From an uncultured Bacteroidales bacterium (lineage in GTDB: Bacteria; Bacteroidota; Bacteroidia; Bacteroidales; UBA932): DNA of 46,094 nucleotides. The stretch lies in assembly GCA_944325965.1 (NCBI GenBank), contig CALVCB010000010.1, positions 1-46,094 on the forward strand, given 5' to 3'. How positions within the stretch are numbered: position 1 is the first letter of the stretch; every line of letters starts with the position of its first letter. The notes below the pieces were generated by a model, which did not search any database, was not told the DNA's origin, and saw nothing but the letters and a program-made list of their open reading frames with translations. The position numbers and the translations under genes are program-made. Of this stretch, positions 31,823 through 41,642 are shown in pieces.

Positions 31823-34606
31823 TTACAATTCCACTTCAAACCTGTAGGTGCCCGACCCCGCGGAAAGGTGCCTGCAGCCGTCCTCATACCCCAGGTCCTC
31901 CAGGCCTTCAGCTTCCCCGACCGGGATTCCTCCTTCAGTGACAAGGGACCCCTTCTCCGCCGGGACAAAAATCTCGGCCTGAGTGTTCGCAGGCACTTCG
32001 ACATTGAGGAAGAACCTGCCTCCGGACCTCTCCCATTCGCTGCTTATCCTGCCGTAAGGGGACTCGAAATCCACATCGGCGCCGGTCACATCCCCCACAG
32101 GGCATGGCCGGATGATGAACCTGCTGAACGCCACTGCCCCGTCGGCCTTTCTTATCCCTCCGAGATGGGAGTAGAACCACTCCATCAGATGCCCGAGCAT
32201 GAAATGGTTGTGGGACTTCATAGGAAGGGCCTGCCATGACTCGGGCAGGGCAGTGGCCCCTTTGGCCAGCATATATCCGTAACCGTACACGTCATATCTG
32301 GAGTTCATGTCGAAAATGACGTCCGACCTGCCACCGGCCTCCAGGGCACGGAGGATATAGTTGTATCCTATATCACCGCCTGTCAGGGCGTTCCCGCGGC
32401 TGCGTATGTCCTTGACCAGGTTGTCCAGGACACCTTGACAATCCTCCGGGGCGACAAGGCCTGCGCACAGGGCCATAGCATTGGCTGTCTGGCTGTTGCG
32501 GTCGTAGAAACATCCTTCGCTGTTGAAATATCTGCCGTTGTACGATACCCTGATCGAGTCCGCAAGGGAGGCATACCTCCTGGCATCACTGTCCTTACCG
32601 AGCAGAGAAGCCGCCTTTGCCATTGTCACGGCATCCATATAATATACCGGTGTGGCCGTGGCGGCAAGCGAAGTGAGCTGCGAACGGCCAGGGTTTTTCG
32701 GTCCGAGGTCGCACCAGTCGCCAAGGCCGTGGGAAAGGATGTGGTCCCGGGACTTGCTGCCGAGGTAGGCCACATACCTGGCCATATTGTCATAGTATTT
32801 CCTTATCAGGGAATCGTCCCCGTAGTACTCATACACAAGCCACGGGACGAGCACCATGGAGCTCCCCCATTCCGGAGAATCGTAGAACCCGTCGAGGAAC
32901 CTGGCATATTCAGGGGCGATGTCCGGGACAAGCCCGCCGGCCGTCTGGGCCAGGGCCATGTCGGCCGTCATCTTGCAGTACAAGCTGTACATGTCATACG
33001 AATACTGCAACGAGCCGAACATCAGGTGCAGCTGCTCGAGCCAAGGGAGTTTCTCGCGGTGCGGGCAGTCGGTAAGGTAGCTTACCATATTGCTCTTGAT
33101 TCCCCAGCGGATGAGTTCCTCGGTACGGTTGAGAAGCGGGTTGGAGCACTCGAAGCGTCCGGCGGACGGGGTGGAGTTCCTGATATGCAGGCCCTTCATG
33201 AGTGTTATCTCAGGCAGACCTTCAGGGTTCGGCTCCCCAGCAGGGACTGCACCGCTCACAAGCACGTACCTGAAACCGTGGTACGTGAACTGCGGATGCC
33301 AGCTTTCGCCCTCCGGGCTGCCTTTCAGGGTATAGGTGAAACATGTCTCTCCACGGTAGCCCCCATGGACCGTTATCGAATCCACGGCAGGGTCAAAAAG
33401 CTCGCAGGTGTGCATCTTCACGGCCTGGCCGCGTCTTCCCCTGACGGTTATATCCGGTATGCCTGAAAAGTTCTGCCCGAGGTCATAGAGCCATGCCCCA
33501 TATTTAGTCTTCCGGACGGAATATACGGGAAACTCCTCCATTACGCGGACAGGGGCGGCCACAGGGGCAGTCAGCTTCCCCTTCTGGGAGGTAAAGAGCA
33601 CGTCCTTCCATTCCGAATCATCATAGCCGGGCAGCATCCACCCTGTCTTCTCTTTAGTCGCGTCGTAGTCCTCTCCCCCGAAAATGCTGCTGTAGGTCAC
33701 CGGGCTGGCCGTACACTTCCAGCTGCCGTCACTGACAACACATTCGTGCGAGCCGTCCGCATACTCAAGGTCCAGTTTCAGTGTCATCATCGGGTATCCG
33801 TAGGACATGAGGAGCTTGTAGTAGCGCTCCCTCGGAACGTTGTACATGCCGTTACCGAGCATCACCCCGAGGGCATTGTCGCCTTCGGAAAGCATGTCCG
33901 TGACATCGAAGCTGGCATAGCATACCATCCTGTCGTAGTCGCTCCATGCAGGGTCCAGGAAATGGTCCCCGGCCTTTTCCCCGTTCACGAAAAACTCGAA
34001 CTGGCCGAGACCGGAAACATAGGCCACGGCCCTTTTAAGGGACCCTGATACGCTGACTTCCCTGCGGAACTGAGGGAGGGCATTGGTCGCGGTGACCCTG
34101 TCGCCTATCTTGAGCTTGTTGTACTCCTGGCCAGGGACAATCCTAAGACTGTCCGGCTGGACCTCCATCGCTATCCACCTGGCCCCCGACCAGTCCTTTT
34201 CAGAAACAAGCCCGGTCGAGAAGCTGCGGACCGGAGCCCACGGGGAAGGTTTCCCCTTGCTGTCATAGATCCTTACAGACCAGTAGTATTCGGTACCGGG
34301 GCTGAGCGGCTTCCCGCCATACCGGACATGCAGCGAATTGCGGCTTTTGCACTTCTCCGACCACATGTTCCCCCGGCCGGAGGCCACCTGCTGCATATCG
34401 TCCCCGACGATGATTTCATACGCGCCCTGCACGAAGCCACGTTCAATGGACACCGACTGCCACGAGAAATGCGGCTCCAGGGTGCCTATGCCCACAGGGG
34501 AGTCCATATACTCGCACTTTAGACGTGTGACTGAAAAGTCACTGGCATTGAGCCCCGTTACGGAGCCCAATGCCAGAAACAGAATTATAACAAGCAATTT
34601 CTTCAT
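31823..34606 (-). CDS. GH78 alpha-L-rhamnosidase
   Basis: 927 residues with a signal peptide (about 1-21). An N-terminal Ig-like domain (LKCEYMDSPVGIGTLEPHFSW) is followed by the rhamnosidase N domain (about 130-320; VAYVSGLGQFEFFVNGEKAGDHFLDPAWSDYD). The alpha/alpha6 catalytic barrel (about 480-830) has the active-site segment YLTDCPHREKLPWLEQ, HGLGDWCDLGP and MKSHNHFMLGHLMEWFY, with a C-terminal beta domain after it. The CPHREK form replaces CPQRDER of plant-pathogen-type enzymes but is usual for Bacteroides GH78. It removes terminal alpha-L-rhamnose in the periplasm. It is the last gene of the SusC-SusD-phosphoesterase operon, 11 bases after the phosphoesterase. Confidence 0.93.
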   Translation of the reverse strand: MKKLLVIILFLALGSVTGLNASDFSVTRLKCEYMDSPVGIGTLEPHFSWQSVSIERGFVQGAYEIIVGDDMQQVASGRGNMWSEKCKSRNSLHVRYGGKPLSPGTEYYWSVRIYDSKGKPSPWAPVRSFSTGLVSEKDWSGARWIAMEVQPDSLRIVPGQEYNKLKIGDRVTATNALPQFRREVSVSGSLKRAVAYVSGLGQFEFFVNGEKAGDHFLDPAWSDYDRMVCYASFDVTDMLSEGDNALGVMLGNGMYNVPRERYYKLLMSYGYPMMTLKLDLEYADGSHECVVSDGSWKCTASPVTYSSIFGGEDYDATKEKTGWMLPGYDDSEWKDVLFTSQKGKLTAPVAAPVRVMEEFPVYSVRKTKYGAWLYDLGQNFSGIPDITVRGRRGQAVKMHTCELFDPAVDSITVHGGYRGETCFTYTLKGSPEGESWHPQFTYHGFRYVLVSGAVPAGEPNPEGLPEITLMKGLHIRNSTPSAGRFECSNPLLNRTEELIRWGIKSNMVSYLTDCPHREKLPWLEQLHLMFGSLQYSYDMYSLYCKMTADMALAQTAGGLVPDIAPEYARFLDGFYDSPEWGSSMVLVPWLVYEYYGDDSLIRKYYDNMARYVAYLGSKSRDHILSHGLGDWCDLGPKNPGRSQLTSLAATATPVYYMDAVTMAKAASLLGKDSDARRYASLADSIRVSYNGRYFNSEGCFYDRNSQTANAMALCAGLVAPEDCQGVLDNLVKDIRSRGNALTGGDIGYNYILRALEAGGRSDVIFDMNSRYDVYGYGYMLAKGATALPESWQALPMKSHNHFMLGHLMEWFYSHLGGIRKADGAVAFSRFIIRPCPVGDVTGADVDFESPYGRISSEWERSGGRFFLNVEVPANTQAEIFVPAEKGSLVTEGGIPVGEAEGLEDLGYEDGCRHLSAGSGTYRFEVEL

Positions 34607-34617
34607 GGTATCATGTC

Positions 34618-36201
34618 TTATTCTCCCGTATCACTTCCAGGCATGATGGCCTCAGGGAAGCCGGCAGTAGTATTAGGGGTGAATTCTGTCTGCTCGTAGG
34701 TATTGCCGAAAGAATCCGTTGCCACGACCCTGACGGATGAAGCGTCCGGGTTCTTGAGCGTATAATGGTACAGATGGCTGACATTGGACTTGTCATAGCT
34801 CGTCCCGCTCAGCCCGAGGACACCGAGGAGATAGCCTGAAGCCCATGCGTCGCGCCTTGTCGCACCGGAGCCGTAAGGCTCCATTTTCCCGGTCTCGATA
34901 CCATCTTCAAATACTGTTACGGTCCACCCGCTGTCGGCGTTCCAGATATTGGCGATTATGTCGCCCTCCCCTTTGTAATAGAACTCGTACTGCGATGCAT
35001 ATCCGTCCATATATTTGAGGTTCCCGCGGTACAGCCTGATCTGGTAGTCCTTGTCGAAACCGACAGACTTGTAGTACCAGTTGCTGAAAGAGGCCCCGTC
35101 CACGCGGTATACGGAATAGCCGTTAGGAGTGCCGTCCGCATTGATCACAGTCCTCCACCACGCCCCGCATGCGGCACCGTGCACATGCTCGTAATGGCCG
35201 TCATACTCGTTGTTCTCGGCATAGTGGGTATGGCCAGACATGACATGCACTTCGGCAAATTGCTCGATAAGCTCAACTACCTTGTCGACATTGTTCCCTT
35301 CATTGGCCCTTATGGGGATATGGACGCACAGGATAAGCATCTTGTCCTTTGAAACGGACTCGAGGTCCTGCCTGAGCCATTCCACCTGGTCATCCCTGAA
35401 TCCGAGGTAGTAGTCGTCATGGTTCGGGAATATGATATTGTCCATCACTACGATATGGGCCTCTCCCCTGTTGAAGGAATAGTTCACAGGGCCGAAGGCA
35501 TACTCGAAATTGCGCTGGGCGGCTATGTCGTGCGCCACGGTGTAATTGTCCGTTGACACCTCTATCACCTTGTTGTCATGGTTCCCGATTACGAAGAACA
35601 TAGGCATCCCGACATTCTCTTCCTTGAGGGCGACCTTCATCAGCGGGAAGACAGCGTTGGTGTAGTCAGTGTTGGCCGTGTTCCAGCCTATGTCTCCGAG
35701 CAGGACACCGTATTTCGGCACTTCCGCCCCGGCGGCATACGCGCGGAGGTCGACAGCGGTCTCGGAAGTGAATCTCGATACGTTGGACGCAGTCTGGCAC
35801 TGCGGGTCGGCGACGCACACCAGGTCGAACTCGTCCTCCGGTGCGGACATCTTCTCAAGGGTGAAGTCATACCGGGAGACACCGTTCTCTATCTTCTTCC
35901 AGAAGTCCGGATACCCGTCCTTGACCGTAACCCTGCAATCGGCAGGAATAGAGACATAGACCTGGTAGGAGAATTCGTTGGCGGTCAGCTGCCAGACTCC
36001 GTTGCCGTCGGTCACGGCGCATGAATACCCGTCGCTCACGACAACCCCGGGCATGTAGTTCCCCTCGCTGTCTGTCACTACCCCGTATAGGTCAGTCGTC
36101 TCGGCTATAGGGGTCTTGATCTCCGGCAGGTCGTCTTTCTGGCATGAGCCCAGAAAAACTGGCAGGAAAAACAAAATTGATGATAAATATCTGTATTTCA
36201 T
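34618..36201 (-). CDS. Calcineurin-like phosphoesterase lipoprotein of utilisation locus 2
   Basis: 527 residues from ATG 36201 (MKYRYLSS; an ATG at 36219 is possible). The lipoprotein signal ends at FLGSC (Cys20). Order: a carboxypeptidase-regulatory-like/Metallophos N domain (about 30-115; LYGVVTDSEGNYMPGVVVSDG), the metallophosphoesterase domain (about 122-330) with ADPQC, LGDIGWN, IGNHDNK, LCVHIPIR and MSGHTHYAEN, and a C-terminal MetallophosC-type beta domain (about 335-500). The first motif is Asp-Pro-Gln where typical enzymes have Asp-x-His, as in other members of this Bacteroidetes family. The other metal ligands are intact, so activity on a phosphomono- or diester is likely. It sits between SusD and GH78, which suggests it trims phosphate groups from the imported glycan. 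Confidence 0.9.
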   Translation of the reverse strand: MKYRYLSSILFFLPVFLGSCQKDDLPEIKTPIAETTDLYGVVTDSEGNYMPGVVVSDGYSCAVTDGNGVWQLTANEFSYQVYVSIPADCRVTVKDGYPDFWKKIENGVSRYDFTLEKMSAPEDEFDLVCVADPQCQTASNVSRFTSETAVDLRAYAAGAEVPKYGVLLGDIGWNTANTDYTNAVFPLMKVALKEENVGMPMFFVIGNHDNKVIEVSTDNYTVAHDIAAQRNFEYAFGPVNYSFNRGEAHIVVMDNIIFPNHDDYYLGFRDDQVEWLRQDLESVSKDKMLILCVHIPIRANEGNNVDKVVELIEQFAEVHVMSGHTHYAENNEYDGHYEHVHGAACGAWWRTVINADGTPNGYSVYRVDGASFSNWYYKSVGFDKDYQIRLYRGNLKYMDGYASQYEFYYKGEGDIIANIWNADSGWTVTVFEDGIETGKMEPYGSGATRRDAWASGYLLGVLGLSGTSYDKSNVSHLYHYTLKNPDASSVRVVATDSFGNTYEQTEFTPNTTAGFPEAIMPGSDTGE

Positions 36202-36224
36202 ATTGTCAATATTTTTCAATGGAT

Positions 36225-37997
36225 TTATCTCCAGTAGTAATTCTGCCCGAGGTCGGGGTTGATGTTCAAGGCAGTGCGCGGTATAGGCCTGAGATAGCGC
36301 TGCTCATCGAAATTCCTGCCGTAGTTGTACATGAGACGTCCGCTCGTACCGTTTTCGAGGGTATAGAGCGACGTGCCTCCCAAAAGGATATATGTCACGC
36401 CTGTCTCGCTTCCGGCCGAACCGTTCGTAACGCATACATCATTGATACCGTCGCCGTTCAGGTCATACGGTGTATCCAGGGCAGGGACATATATGCCGTA
36501 CCACTGCTTGTTCAGCAGCTCTCCCAGATGCCAGCGCATCAGGTCGTCATATCTGCGGCCCTCGAGCAGAAGTTCGATTGCCCTTTCCCTGCGTATCTCC
36601 AGGATGTCGGTATCACTGATGCCGTAATAAGTCTGCAGGTACGGATCCGGTGTAGAAGGCCTGTCACCGTTCACCCCGGCCCTTTCCCTGAGCGGACGGA
36701 TGGTCCTGTCCCAGATGTCACCGTCAAACTCGCCCAGCTCCGCCTTCGCCTCCGCATAGTTGAGGAGGATCTCCGCATAACGGATTATAGGGAGGGAGTT
36801 GTTGGCGATTGAGGCTGACTCGTATGTTTCGTCATCGAGGTTGAACTTCATCACCTGGTAGCCGGTGAGGGTCACTGTGAAGTCCGGTGCGGTAGGTGTC
36901 ATCACACCTCCGGCGAGCTTCTGGTAGCCCGGGGTGATAATGCTCTGCTGCAGACGGTAGTCCCTGTTCTGTATCTCATCGGTGAACTCCTCGCCCATCG
37001 CGGTGTGGCGTGAGCCGTCAAGGTTGAGGTATGTCCTGACGAAATCCTGGTCGAGGGACCATCTTTCGCCGTAGCTTCCGGACGTGTATTTCCATGTGAG
37101 GTCATGGGTGGTGGTGAGTCCCGCGTTCATTTCCCTGGCCCAGATGATTTCTGTATAGTCTATGGCCTCCTGGGTAAACAGGTTGCGGTACTGCGTTGCA
37201 ACATTGGCCGGGTTGTTCACCAGGCTGTAGACCCCTGCCTCCATGAGTTCCTCGCACGCCTCGACACATTCCCGGAGGAATTTCTCGGATGCATCTTTAT
37301 CCACCCACGGCTCGCCGGTGGAAGGGTCTATGCTGTGGTATTTCCTGTAAGTGCCTTCAAACAGGCACACCCTGGATTTGTACGCAAGGGCGATATACCT
37401 GTTTATCCTGGCGCTGTTTATCCACGGGGAGGTGTCGTAGCAGTGCTCGCACGCGAAATCGAGGTCCTCGAGGACCTTCTCCATCACGAACTCGCGGCTG
37501 TCCCTCGGCTTGTAGAGGGCCACCATGTCCTCCGGGTCGATAGGGGTGTCGTACCACGGCACGGCGCCGAAGGTCTTGACCTTCTCGAAATACTGCCATG
37601 CCCTCCAGAACCTTGCGGTCCCTTCATAATGGTTGTATGTCTCCTCCGAAAGCCCCTCGGCCTCACGCATGTGGACGAGGAAATAGTTGATATTGTAGAC
37701 AGGCGTCCAGTTGCTTATGGACCATCCCGTCTGGAGGTCCGGGGTCCAGGATGCGTTGGTGAGGAAGTCAGTCGACTGCTTCGTGACCACAATATCGGAA
37801 TAGCCGTCTCCATAACCGAGGTTCGATGCGGACGGGGTGTACTTCTGAAGGAATCCGTTGGTATATGTCAGCAGGGAATTCTCGTCAGTGAAATATGCCC
37901 CCGACCCGATTTCGGAAATCGGGTCCCTGTCCAGGAAGCTGTCGCATGAAGCCAAAGCCAGGACAGGCAGCAAGAATATATATGATATCTTTTTCAT
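36225..37997 (-). CDS. SusD/RagB-family outer-membrane lipoprotein (locus 2)
   Basis: 590 residues from ATG 37997, where the lipoprotein signal MKKISYIFLLPVLALASC begins (Cys18); a start at 38009 would overlap the susC stop. The mature protein opens with DSFLDRDPISEIGSGAYFTDE. It shows ARFWRAWQYFEKVKTFGAVPWYD, IRYAEILLNYAEAKAELG and IRRERAIELLLEGRRYDDLMRW, all SusD/RagB signatures. It forms the lid of the SusC of the same operon and binds the target glycan at the surface. It begins 11 bases after the susC stop. Confidence 0.95.
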   Translation of the reverse strand: MKKISYIFLLPVLALASCDSFLDRDPISEIGSGAYFTDENSLLTYTNGFLQKYTPSASNLGYGDGYSDIVVTKQSTDFLTNASWTPDLQTGWSISNWTPVYNINYFLVHMREAEGLSEETYNHYEGTARFWRAWQYFEKVKTFGAVPWYDTPIDPEDMVALYKPRDSREFVMEKVLEDLDFACEHCYDTSPWINSARINRYIALAYKSRVCLFEGTYRKYHSIDPSTGEPWVDKDASEKFLRECVEACEELMEAGVYSLVNNPANVATQYRNLFTQEAIDYTEIIWAREMNAGLTTTHDLTWKYTSGSYGERWSLDQDFVRTYLNLDGSRHTAMGEEFTDEIQNRDYRLQQSIITPGYQKLAGGVMTPTAPDFTVTLTGYQVMKFNLDDETYESASIANNSLPIIRYAEILLNYAEAKAELGEFDGDIWDRTIRPLRERAGVNGDRPSTPDPYLQTYYGISDTDILEIRRERAIELLLEGRRYDDLMRWHLGELLNKQWYGIYVPALDTPYDLNGDGINDVCVTNGSAGSETGVTYILLGGTSLYTLENGTSGRLMYNYGRNFDEQRYLRPIPRTALNINPDLGQNYYWR

Positions 37998-38008
37998 TGA
38001 TGTGAACA

Positions 38009-41000
38009 TTAGAATGTTATACTCAACCCGACAGTAAATGACCTCATCTGCGGATATCCGTCACCGTCTCCCGAGTTGTCAGCTCCCGCCGAAGATGTGA
38101 AGTCCGCGTCACCGGCATAGATGCCTTCCGGGTCGTAGTTCCTCGCATGTTTCCTGAGCGGGGTGAAGGTAAGGAGGTTCTCTCCGGTCACATAAACCTT
38201 GAGGCTCTGGAGCTTGATCTTGCTTATAAGCGCCTTAGGGAATTCGTAATCTATGGTGAGGTTCTTCAGCCTGAGGTATGCCGCGCTCTGAAGATAGCGT
38301 GAGTTAGGCTGCGAAAGGATATTGTTGGCCCCCTGGGCAGAATAACCTACAAGACGAGGCCAGTAGCCGTCAGGGTTGTCCTCGGACCACCTGTCCGTCG
38401 TATGCCACGGCAGGGCGATGCTGTACGGACGGCCGTACTGTCCCCAGAAGTAGCCGGACTCCTTGGCCGGATACCAGTCACGCTTCCCGACACCCTGCCA
38501 CATCATGCTGAGTCCGATGCCGTTCCAGCGTATGCCCGCCTGGAGGCTGTACTGGTATCTCGGCGTCTTGTTGCCTATCTTCACCAGATCTCCGTGGTCA
38601 TATATGGTATTGCTGCCGTTGTTCACATAGCCGTCCCCGTTGATGTCCTCGTAGCGCGGGTCCCCTGCCGACCATACTACAGAGTTGTTGTCGAACCTTG
38701 AATAGTTCGCCCAGGTCTGTGCCTCCTCGTCACTCTGGAACAGGCCGTTGCACCGGTAGCCCCAGATTTCGCCGAGGGTCATGCCCTCATAGTAGTTGGT
38801 AGAGTAGTTGGTAGGCAGTGTCCCGGTCTTGCTGGTATAGCGTGTGATCTTGCTGGTATAGTCCCATACGGCAGCCTTGATATTGTAGCTCAGAGTCTTG
38901 CCTCCGACCTTGTAGGAGTCGCGCCATGAAACGCTCAGCTCCCATCCGTCAGTGCGCATATCCGCGTAATTTCCCTTAGGAGCACTGTTGCCGTATACTG
39001 CAGGCAGCTCCTCGCCGACCACATACATGTCGGTGGTCTCCTTCCTGTAGATGTCGCCGGTAAAGTTGAACCGGCCATTGAGGGCCTCGAAGTCGACACC
39101 GATGTCATAGGTAGAGGCCTTCTCCCATGTCAGTCCGTCAGGTATAGGCGTCGGGGCCTGGGTATAGTTGAACACCGCGCCGCCGTCAAGCAGTGATGAC
39201 TGCGATATGGTCATGGTGGAGAGGTATGCGTATGCATCGCTGATAAGACCGTTGCCCGCTGTACCCACAGAAAGGCGGAGCTTTAGGTTGTCGAGCCATG
39301 AAGACGCCCCGGCCATGAACTTCTCCTCCGATATTCTCCATCCGAGGGATGCGGAAGGGAAGAAGCCCCAGCGGGAATTGGAAGGGAACTTGGAGTTGCC
39401 GTCATAGCGGCCGCTCACCTCAACGAGATATTTGCTCTTATACCCGTAGTTGACCCTGAAGAACGCGCCGACAAGCCCCCAGTCGTAGCTGCCGTTGTCG
39501 GCTATCTCCATAGCCTCACCGTTGAGCAGGTCAAAGTTCGGGTTCGTAGGGACCATGATGCCCTCGCGGTTGATCCTGTTGGTCTTGTACAAGTAGTCCT
39601 CGATGTTCCATCCTCCGAGGACAGTGAGGGAATTGTTCTCGCCGAGCCTCGGGGTATATGTAAGGGTGATGTTGGAGGCTATTCTCTGCCTGTGGTACGA
39701 ACGTTCCTCGTAAATCGAGCCTGAAGGACGTTCACCGGAACTTGTAGGGCTGGTATAGAACTCATACGAGTTGACTGCCGACCTCCTGTCGGTCTGGTTG
39801 AAATAGAAGCTCACATCAGCATTGGCCACAAGGACATCCTTGATGAAGTCTATCTTGACGGACGTGCGGTTGTTCATGTCGAACTTCCTGTCCTTCCTCC
39901 ATGAATTGCCCTCGACAAAGCCCGCATAACCGGTATAGACGGCTGTCTCGGTCCAGGTCCCGTCCGGGTTGGTTATCATGGTGACAGGGAAGCCCTGGTG
40001 GTTGATCATACGGGTGATGTTCATAGGAGTGGTAGTGATGCCCGTGTGTGCAGTAGGCTGGTGCGAATAACGGTACATGAAGTCAGTGGAGTTCTCGACG
40101 CGGAACCAAGGCCTGATGTTGACCACGCCCTTGGCCTTTACATTGAACTGCCTGTATTTCTCGTCTCCCACCTTGTAGATACCGTCCTGCTCGAAGATAC
40201 GGCCTGAGACGTAGTATGTGGCGGTCTCACCTCCTCCGGTGACGGTGACATTGTGCTGGTGCCCGGTGGTGAAATCCTTATAGAAGGCGTCATACCAGCT
40301 GGTATTGCCGAAATATTCGTAATTGCCCAGGTTGTTGACCCTCCATTTCTCGAAAGACGGGTCCTCGTTCCTTTGCTTGAGCTCGTCATACCATGTACGG
40401 CTGAACCTGAAGATATTGTTGATGTTGGCAGGGTCCGTGCCGTTGACATTGGTATATGACTCCAGGAAGGAAGTCGTCCAGTCATAGCCGTTCGTGACCA
40501 TTTCCGGCTTGAATGTACGCTGGTAGATGGAGAAAGTACCGTTGTATGTTATCTTTGCCTGCCCTTTCTGAGGAGTCTTGGTGGTAAGGAGAATGACTCC
40601 GAAAGTACCGCGGGCGCCATAGACAGCCGTAGAGGAGGCGTCCTTCAGGACGGTGATCGACTCTATGTCTTCCGGGTTGACTGTCGTCATATCCGTCTCT
40701 ACCCCGTCCACGAGGACGAGTGCGGATCCGCCGGAGCCTATGGAATTGGAAGCTCCCCTTATGTTGACAGTGGCTCCCCTGTTAGGCTTGCCGTCGGAGA
40801 ATGTGAGCGTAAGTCCTGGGATAGCTCCCTGCAGGGACCTGGAGATGTTCATCGATGTACCCATCCTTTCATCCATGTCCTCCATCGTGATGCTTTCCAC
40901 CGCCCCCACTATGTCGCGGCGTTTCTGGACGCCGTATCCGACAACGACACTCTCCTCCAGGCTGGTGTTGTCCAACGCCATCGTCACGTCTATCTGTGAT

Positions 41001-41317
41001 CTGGAATTTACCGGCACGTCGAGAGTCCTGAAGCCTATACAGCTTACCGTAAGTGTGGCGTCCGGTGCTACTTTGATTGAATATTTTCCGTCAAGGTCGG
41101 CAGTTGTCCCGACTGAAGACCCGCGGACGAAGACTGCAGCCCCTATCACGGGCTGCCCGGCCTCATCTGTGACCGTACCCGTAACAGTTATGCCTGCCCC
41201 CCCCTGAGCTAATGCCGGGAACGGCAAGGCTGCCATACAGATTATAGCCAGAAACAGCACGCCCCACAGGGAGATGCCCCTCCGGGTGGCCGCGGCCAAT
41301 TTATGGTTTTGATTCAT
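38009..41317 (-). CDS. SusC/RagA-family TonB-dependent outer-membrane transporter (locus 2)
   Basis: 1102 residues from ATG 41317 (MNQNHKLAAATRRG; ATG 41326 is possible). A signal peptide ends near ALAQG (about 38). There is no STN domain, unlike the SusC of locus 1, so this locus is not FecR-controlled. A carboxypeptidase-like domain (about 45-125) ends in the ESVVVGYGVQKRRDIVGAV signature, followed by the plug (NIRGASNSIGSGGSALVLVDGVE; SITVLKDASSTAVYGARGTF) and a full 22-strand barrel closing with SFTVGLSITF. It imports oligosaccharide with TonB energy. It is first in the operon with SusD, a phosphoesterase and GH78, and has a canonical promoter 90 bases upstream. Confidence 0.96.
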   Translation of the reverse strand: MNQNHKLAAATRRGISLWGVLFLAIICMAALPFPALAQGGAGITVTGTVTDEAGQPVIGAAVFVRGSSVGTTADLDGKYSIKVAPDATLTVSCIGFRTLDVPVNSRSQIDVTMALDNTSLEESVVVGYGVQKRRDIVGAVESITMEDMDERMGTSMNISRSLQGAIPGLTLTFSDGKPNRGATVNIRGASNSIGSGGSALVLVDGVETDMTTVNPEDIESITVLKDASSTAVYGARGTFGVILLTTKTPQKGQAKITYNGTFSIYQRTFKPEMVTNGYDWTTSFLESYTNVNGTDPANINNIFRFSRTWYDELKQRNEDPSFEKWRVNNLGNYEYFGNTSWYDAFYKDFTTGHQHNVTVTGGGETATYYVSGRIFEQDGIYKVGDEKYRQFNVKAKGVVNIRPWFRVENSTDFMYRYSHQPTAHTGITTTPMNITRMINHQGFPVTMITNPDGTWTETAVYTGYAGFVEGNSWRKDRKFDMNNRTSVKIDFIKDVLVANADVSFYFNQTDRRSAVNSYEFYTSPTSSGERPSGSIYEERSYHRQRIASNITLTYTPRLGENNSLTVLGGWNIEDYLYKTNRINREGIMVPTNPNFDLLNGEAMEIADNGSYDWGLVGAFFRVNYGYKSKYLVEVSGRYDGNSKFPSNSRWGFFPSASLGWRISEEKFMAGASSWLDNLKLRLSVGTAGNGLISDAYAYLSTMTISQSSLLDGGAVFNYTQAPTPIPDGLTWEKASTYDIGVDFEALNGRFNFTGDIYRKETTDMYVVGEELPAVYGNSAPKGNYADMRTDGWELSVSWRDSYKVGGKTLSYNIKAAVWDYTSKITRYTSKTGTLPTNYSTNYYEGMTLGEIWGYRCNGLFQSDEEAQTWANYSRFDNNSVVWSAGDPRYEDINGDGYVNNGSNTIYDHGDLVKIGNKTPRYQYSLQAGIRWNGIGLSMMWQGVGKRDWYPAKESGYFWGQYGRPYSIALPWHTTDRWSEDNPDGYWPRLVGYSAQGANNILSQPNSRYLQSAAYLRLKNLTIDYEFPKALISKIKLQSLKVYVTGENLLTFTPLRKHARNYDPEGIYAGDADFTSSAGADNSGDGDGYPQMRSFTVGLSITF

Positions 41318-41345
41318 TTTCAACAATAAATTAGGGTTATTATCG

Positions 41346-41360
41346 TTACAGTGCAGATAT
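41346..41360. repeat. 15-bp direct repeat, copy 1
   Basis: TTACAGTGCAGATAT lies in the predicted 5' leader of the locus 2 susC. An identical copy in the same orientation occurs 180 bases away at 41526-41540, on the other side of the susC promoter. Possible operator pair. Confidence 0.6.
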
Positions 41361-41407
41361 CCGGTCTTCCCCCTTAATCATGTTGTCAATTCATCATATC
41401 CGAAAGG

Positions 41408-41439
41408 CAAATATATCCACTTGTTTTTCATTTCGCAAA
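41408..41439 (-). promoter_or_regulatory. Canonical Bacteroidales promoter of locus 2 (susC)
   Basis: On the minus strand TTTG (41436-41439), 20 bases, then TATATTTG (41408-41415): perfect -33 and -7 boxes with ideal spacing. The leader would be about 80 bases. Confidence 0.85.
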
Positions 41440-41525
41440 TATTTTCAGATAATTTTTTTATAAATTTCATAAAAAGATTGTTAAATGCAATAATATTTTG
41501 CCAAAATGAAAAAATCTATATAATT

Positions 41526-41540
41526 TTACAGTGCAGATAT
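41526..41540. repeat. 15-bp direct repeat, copy 2
   Basis: TTACAGTGCAGATAT, identical to 41346-41360. It lies about 100 bases upstream of the BACON/FN3 lipoprotein start and upstream of the susC promoter. Confidence 0.6.
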
Positions 41541-41642
41541 TTTCGATTCATTCCCTTTCATGCGATTCTCATTCCGCATGACCTGTATTATATATATAGG
41601 TATTGCCATTTTCAGTTATTAACATAAATTAACATTTATTGC

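Larger units (their letters stand above)
41361..41642. promoter_or_regulatory. AT-rich divergent control region between susC and the BACON/FN3 lipoprotein gene
   Basis: The gene-free stretch 41327-41642 (316 bases) is much more AT-rich than its surroundings. It holds the susC promoter, the two 15-bp repeats and a 13-base inverted repeat ATTTTG-C-CAAAAT at 41495-41507. No clear TAnnTTTG box is seen for the plus-strand gene; TAGGTATTG near 41600 is only a weak candidate. Confidence 0.55.
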
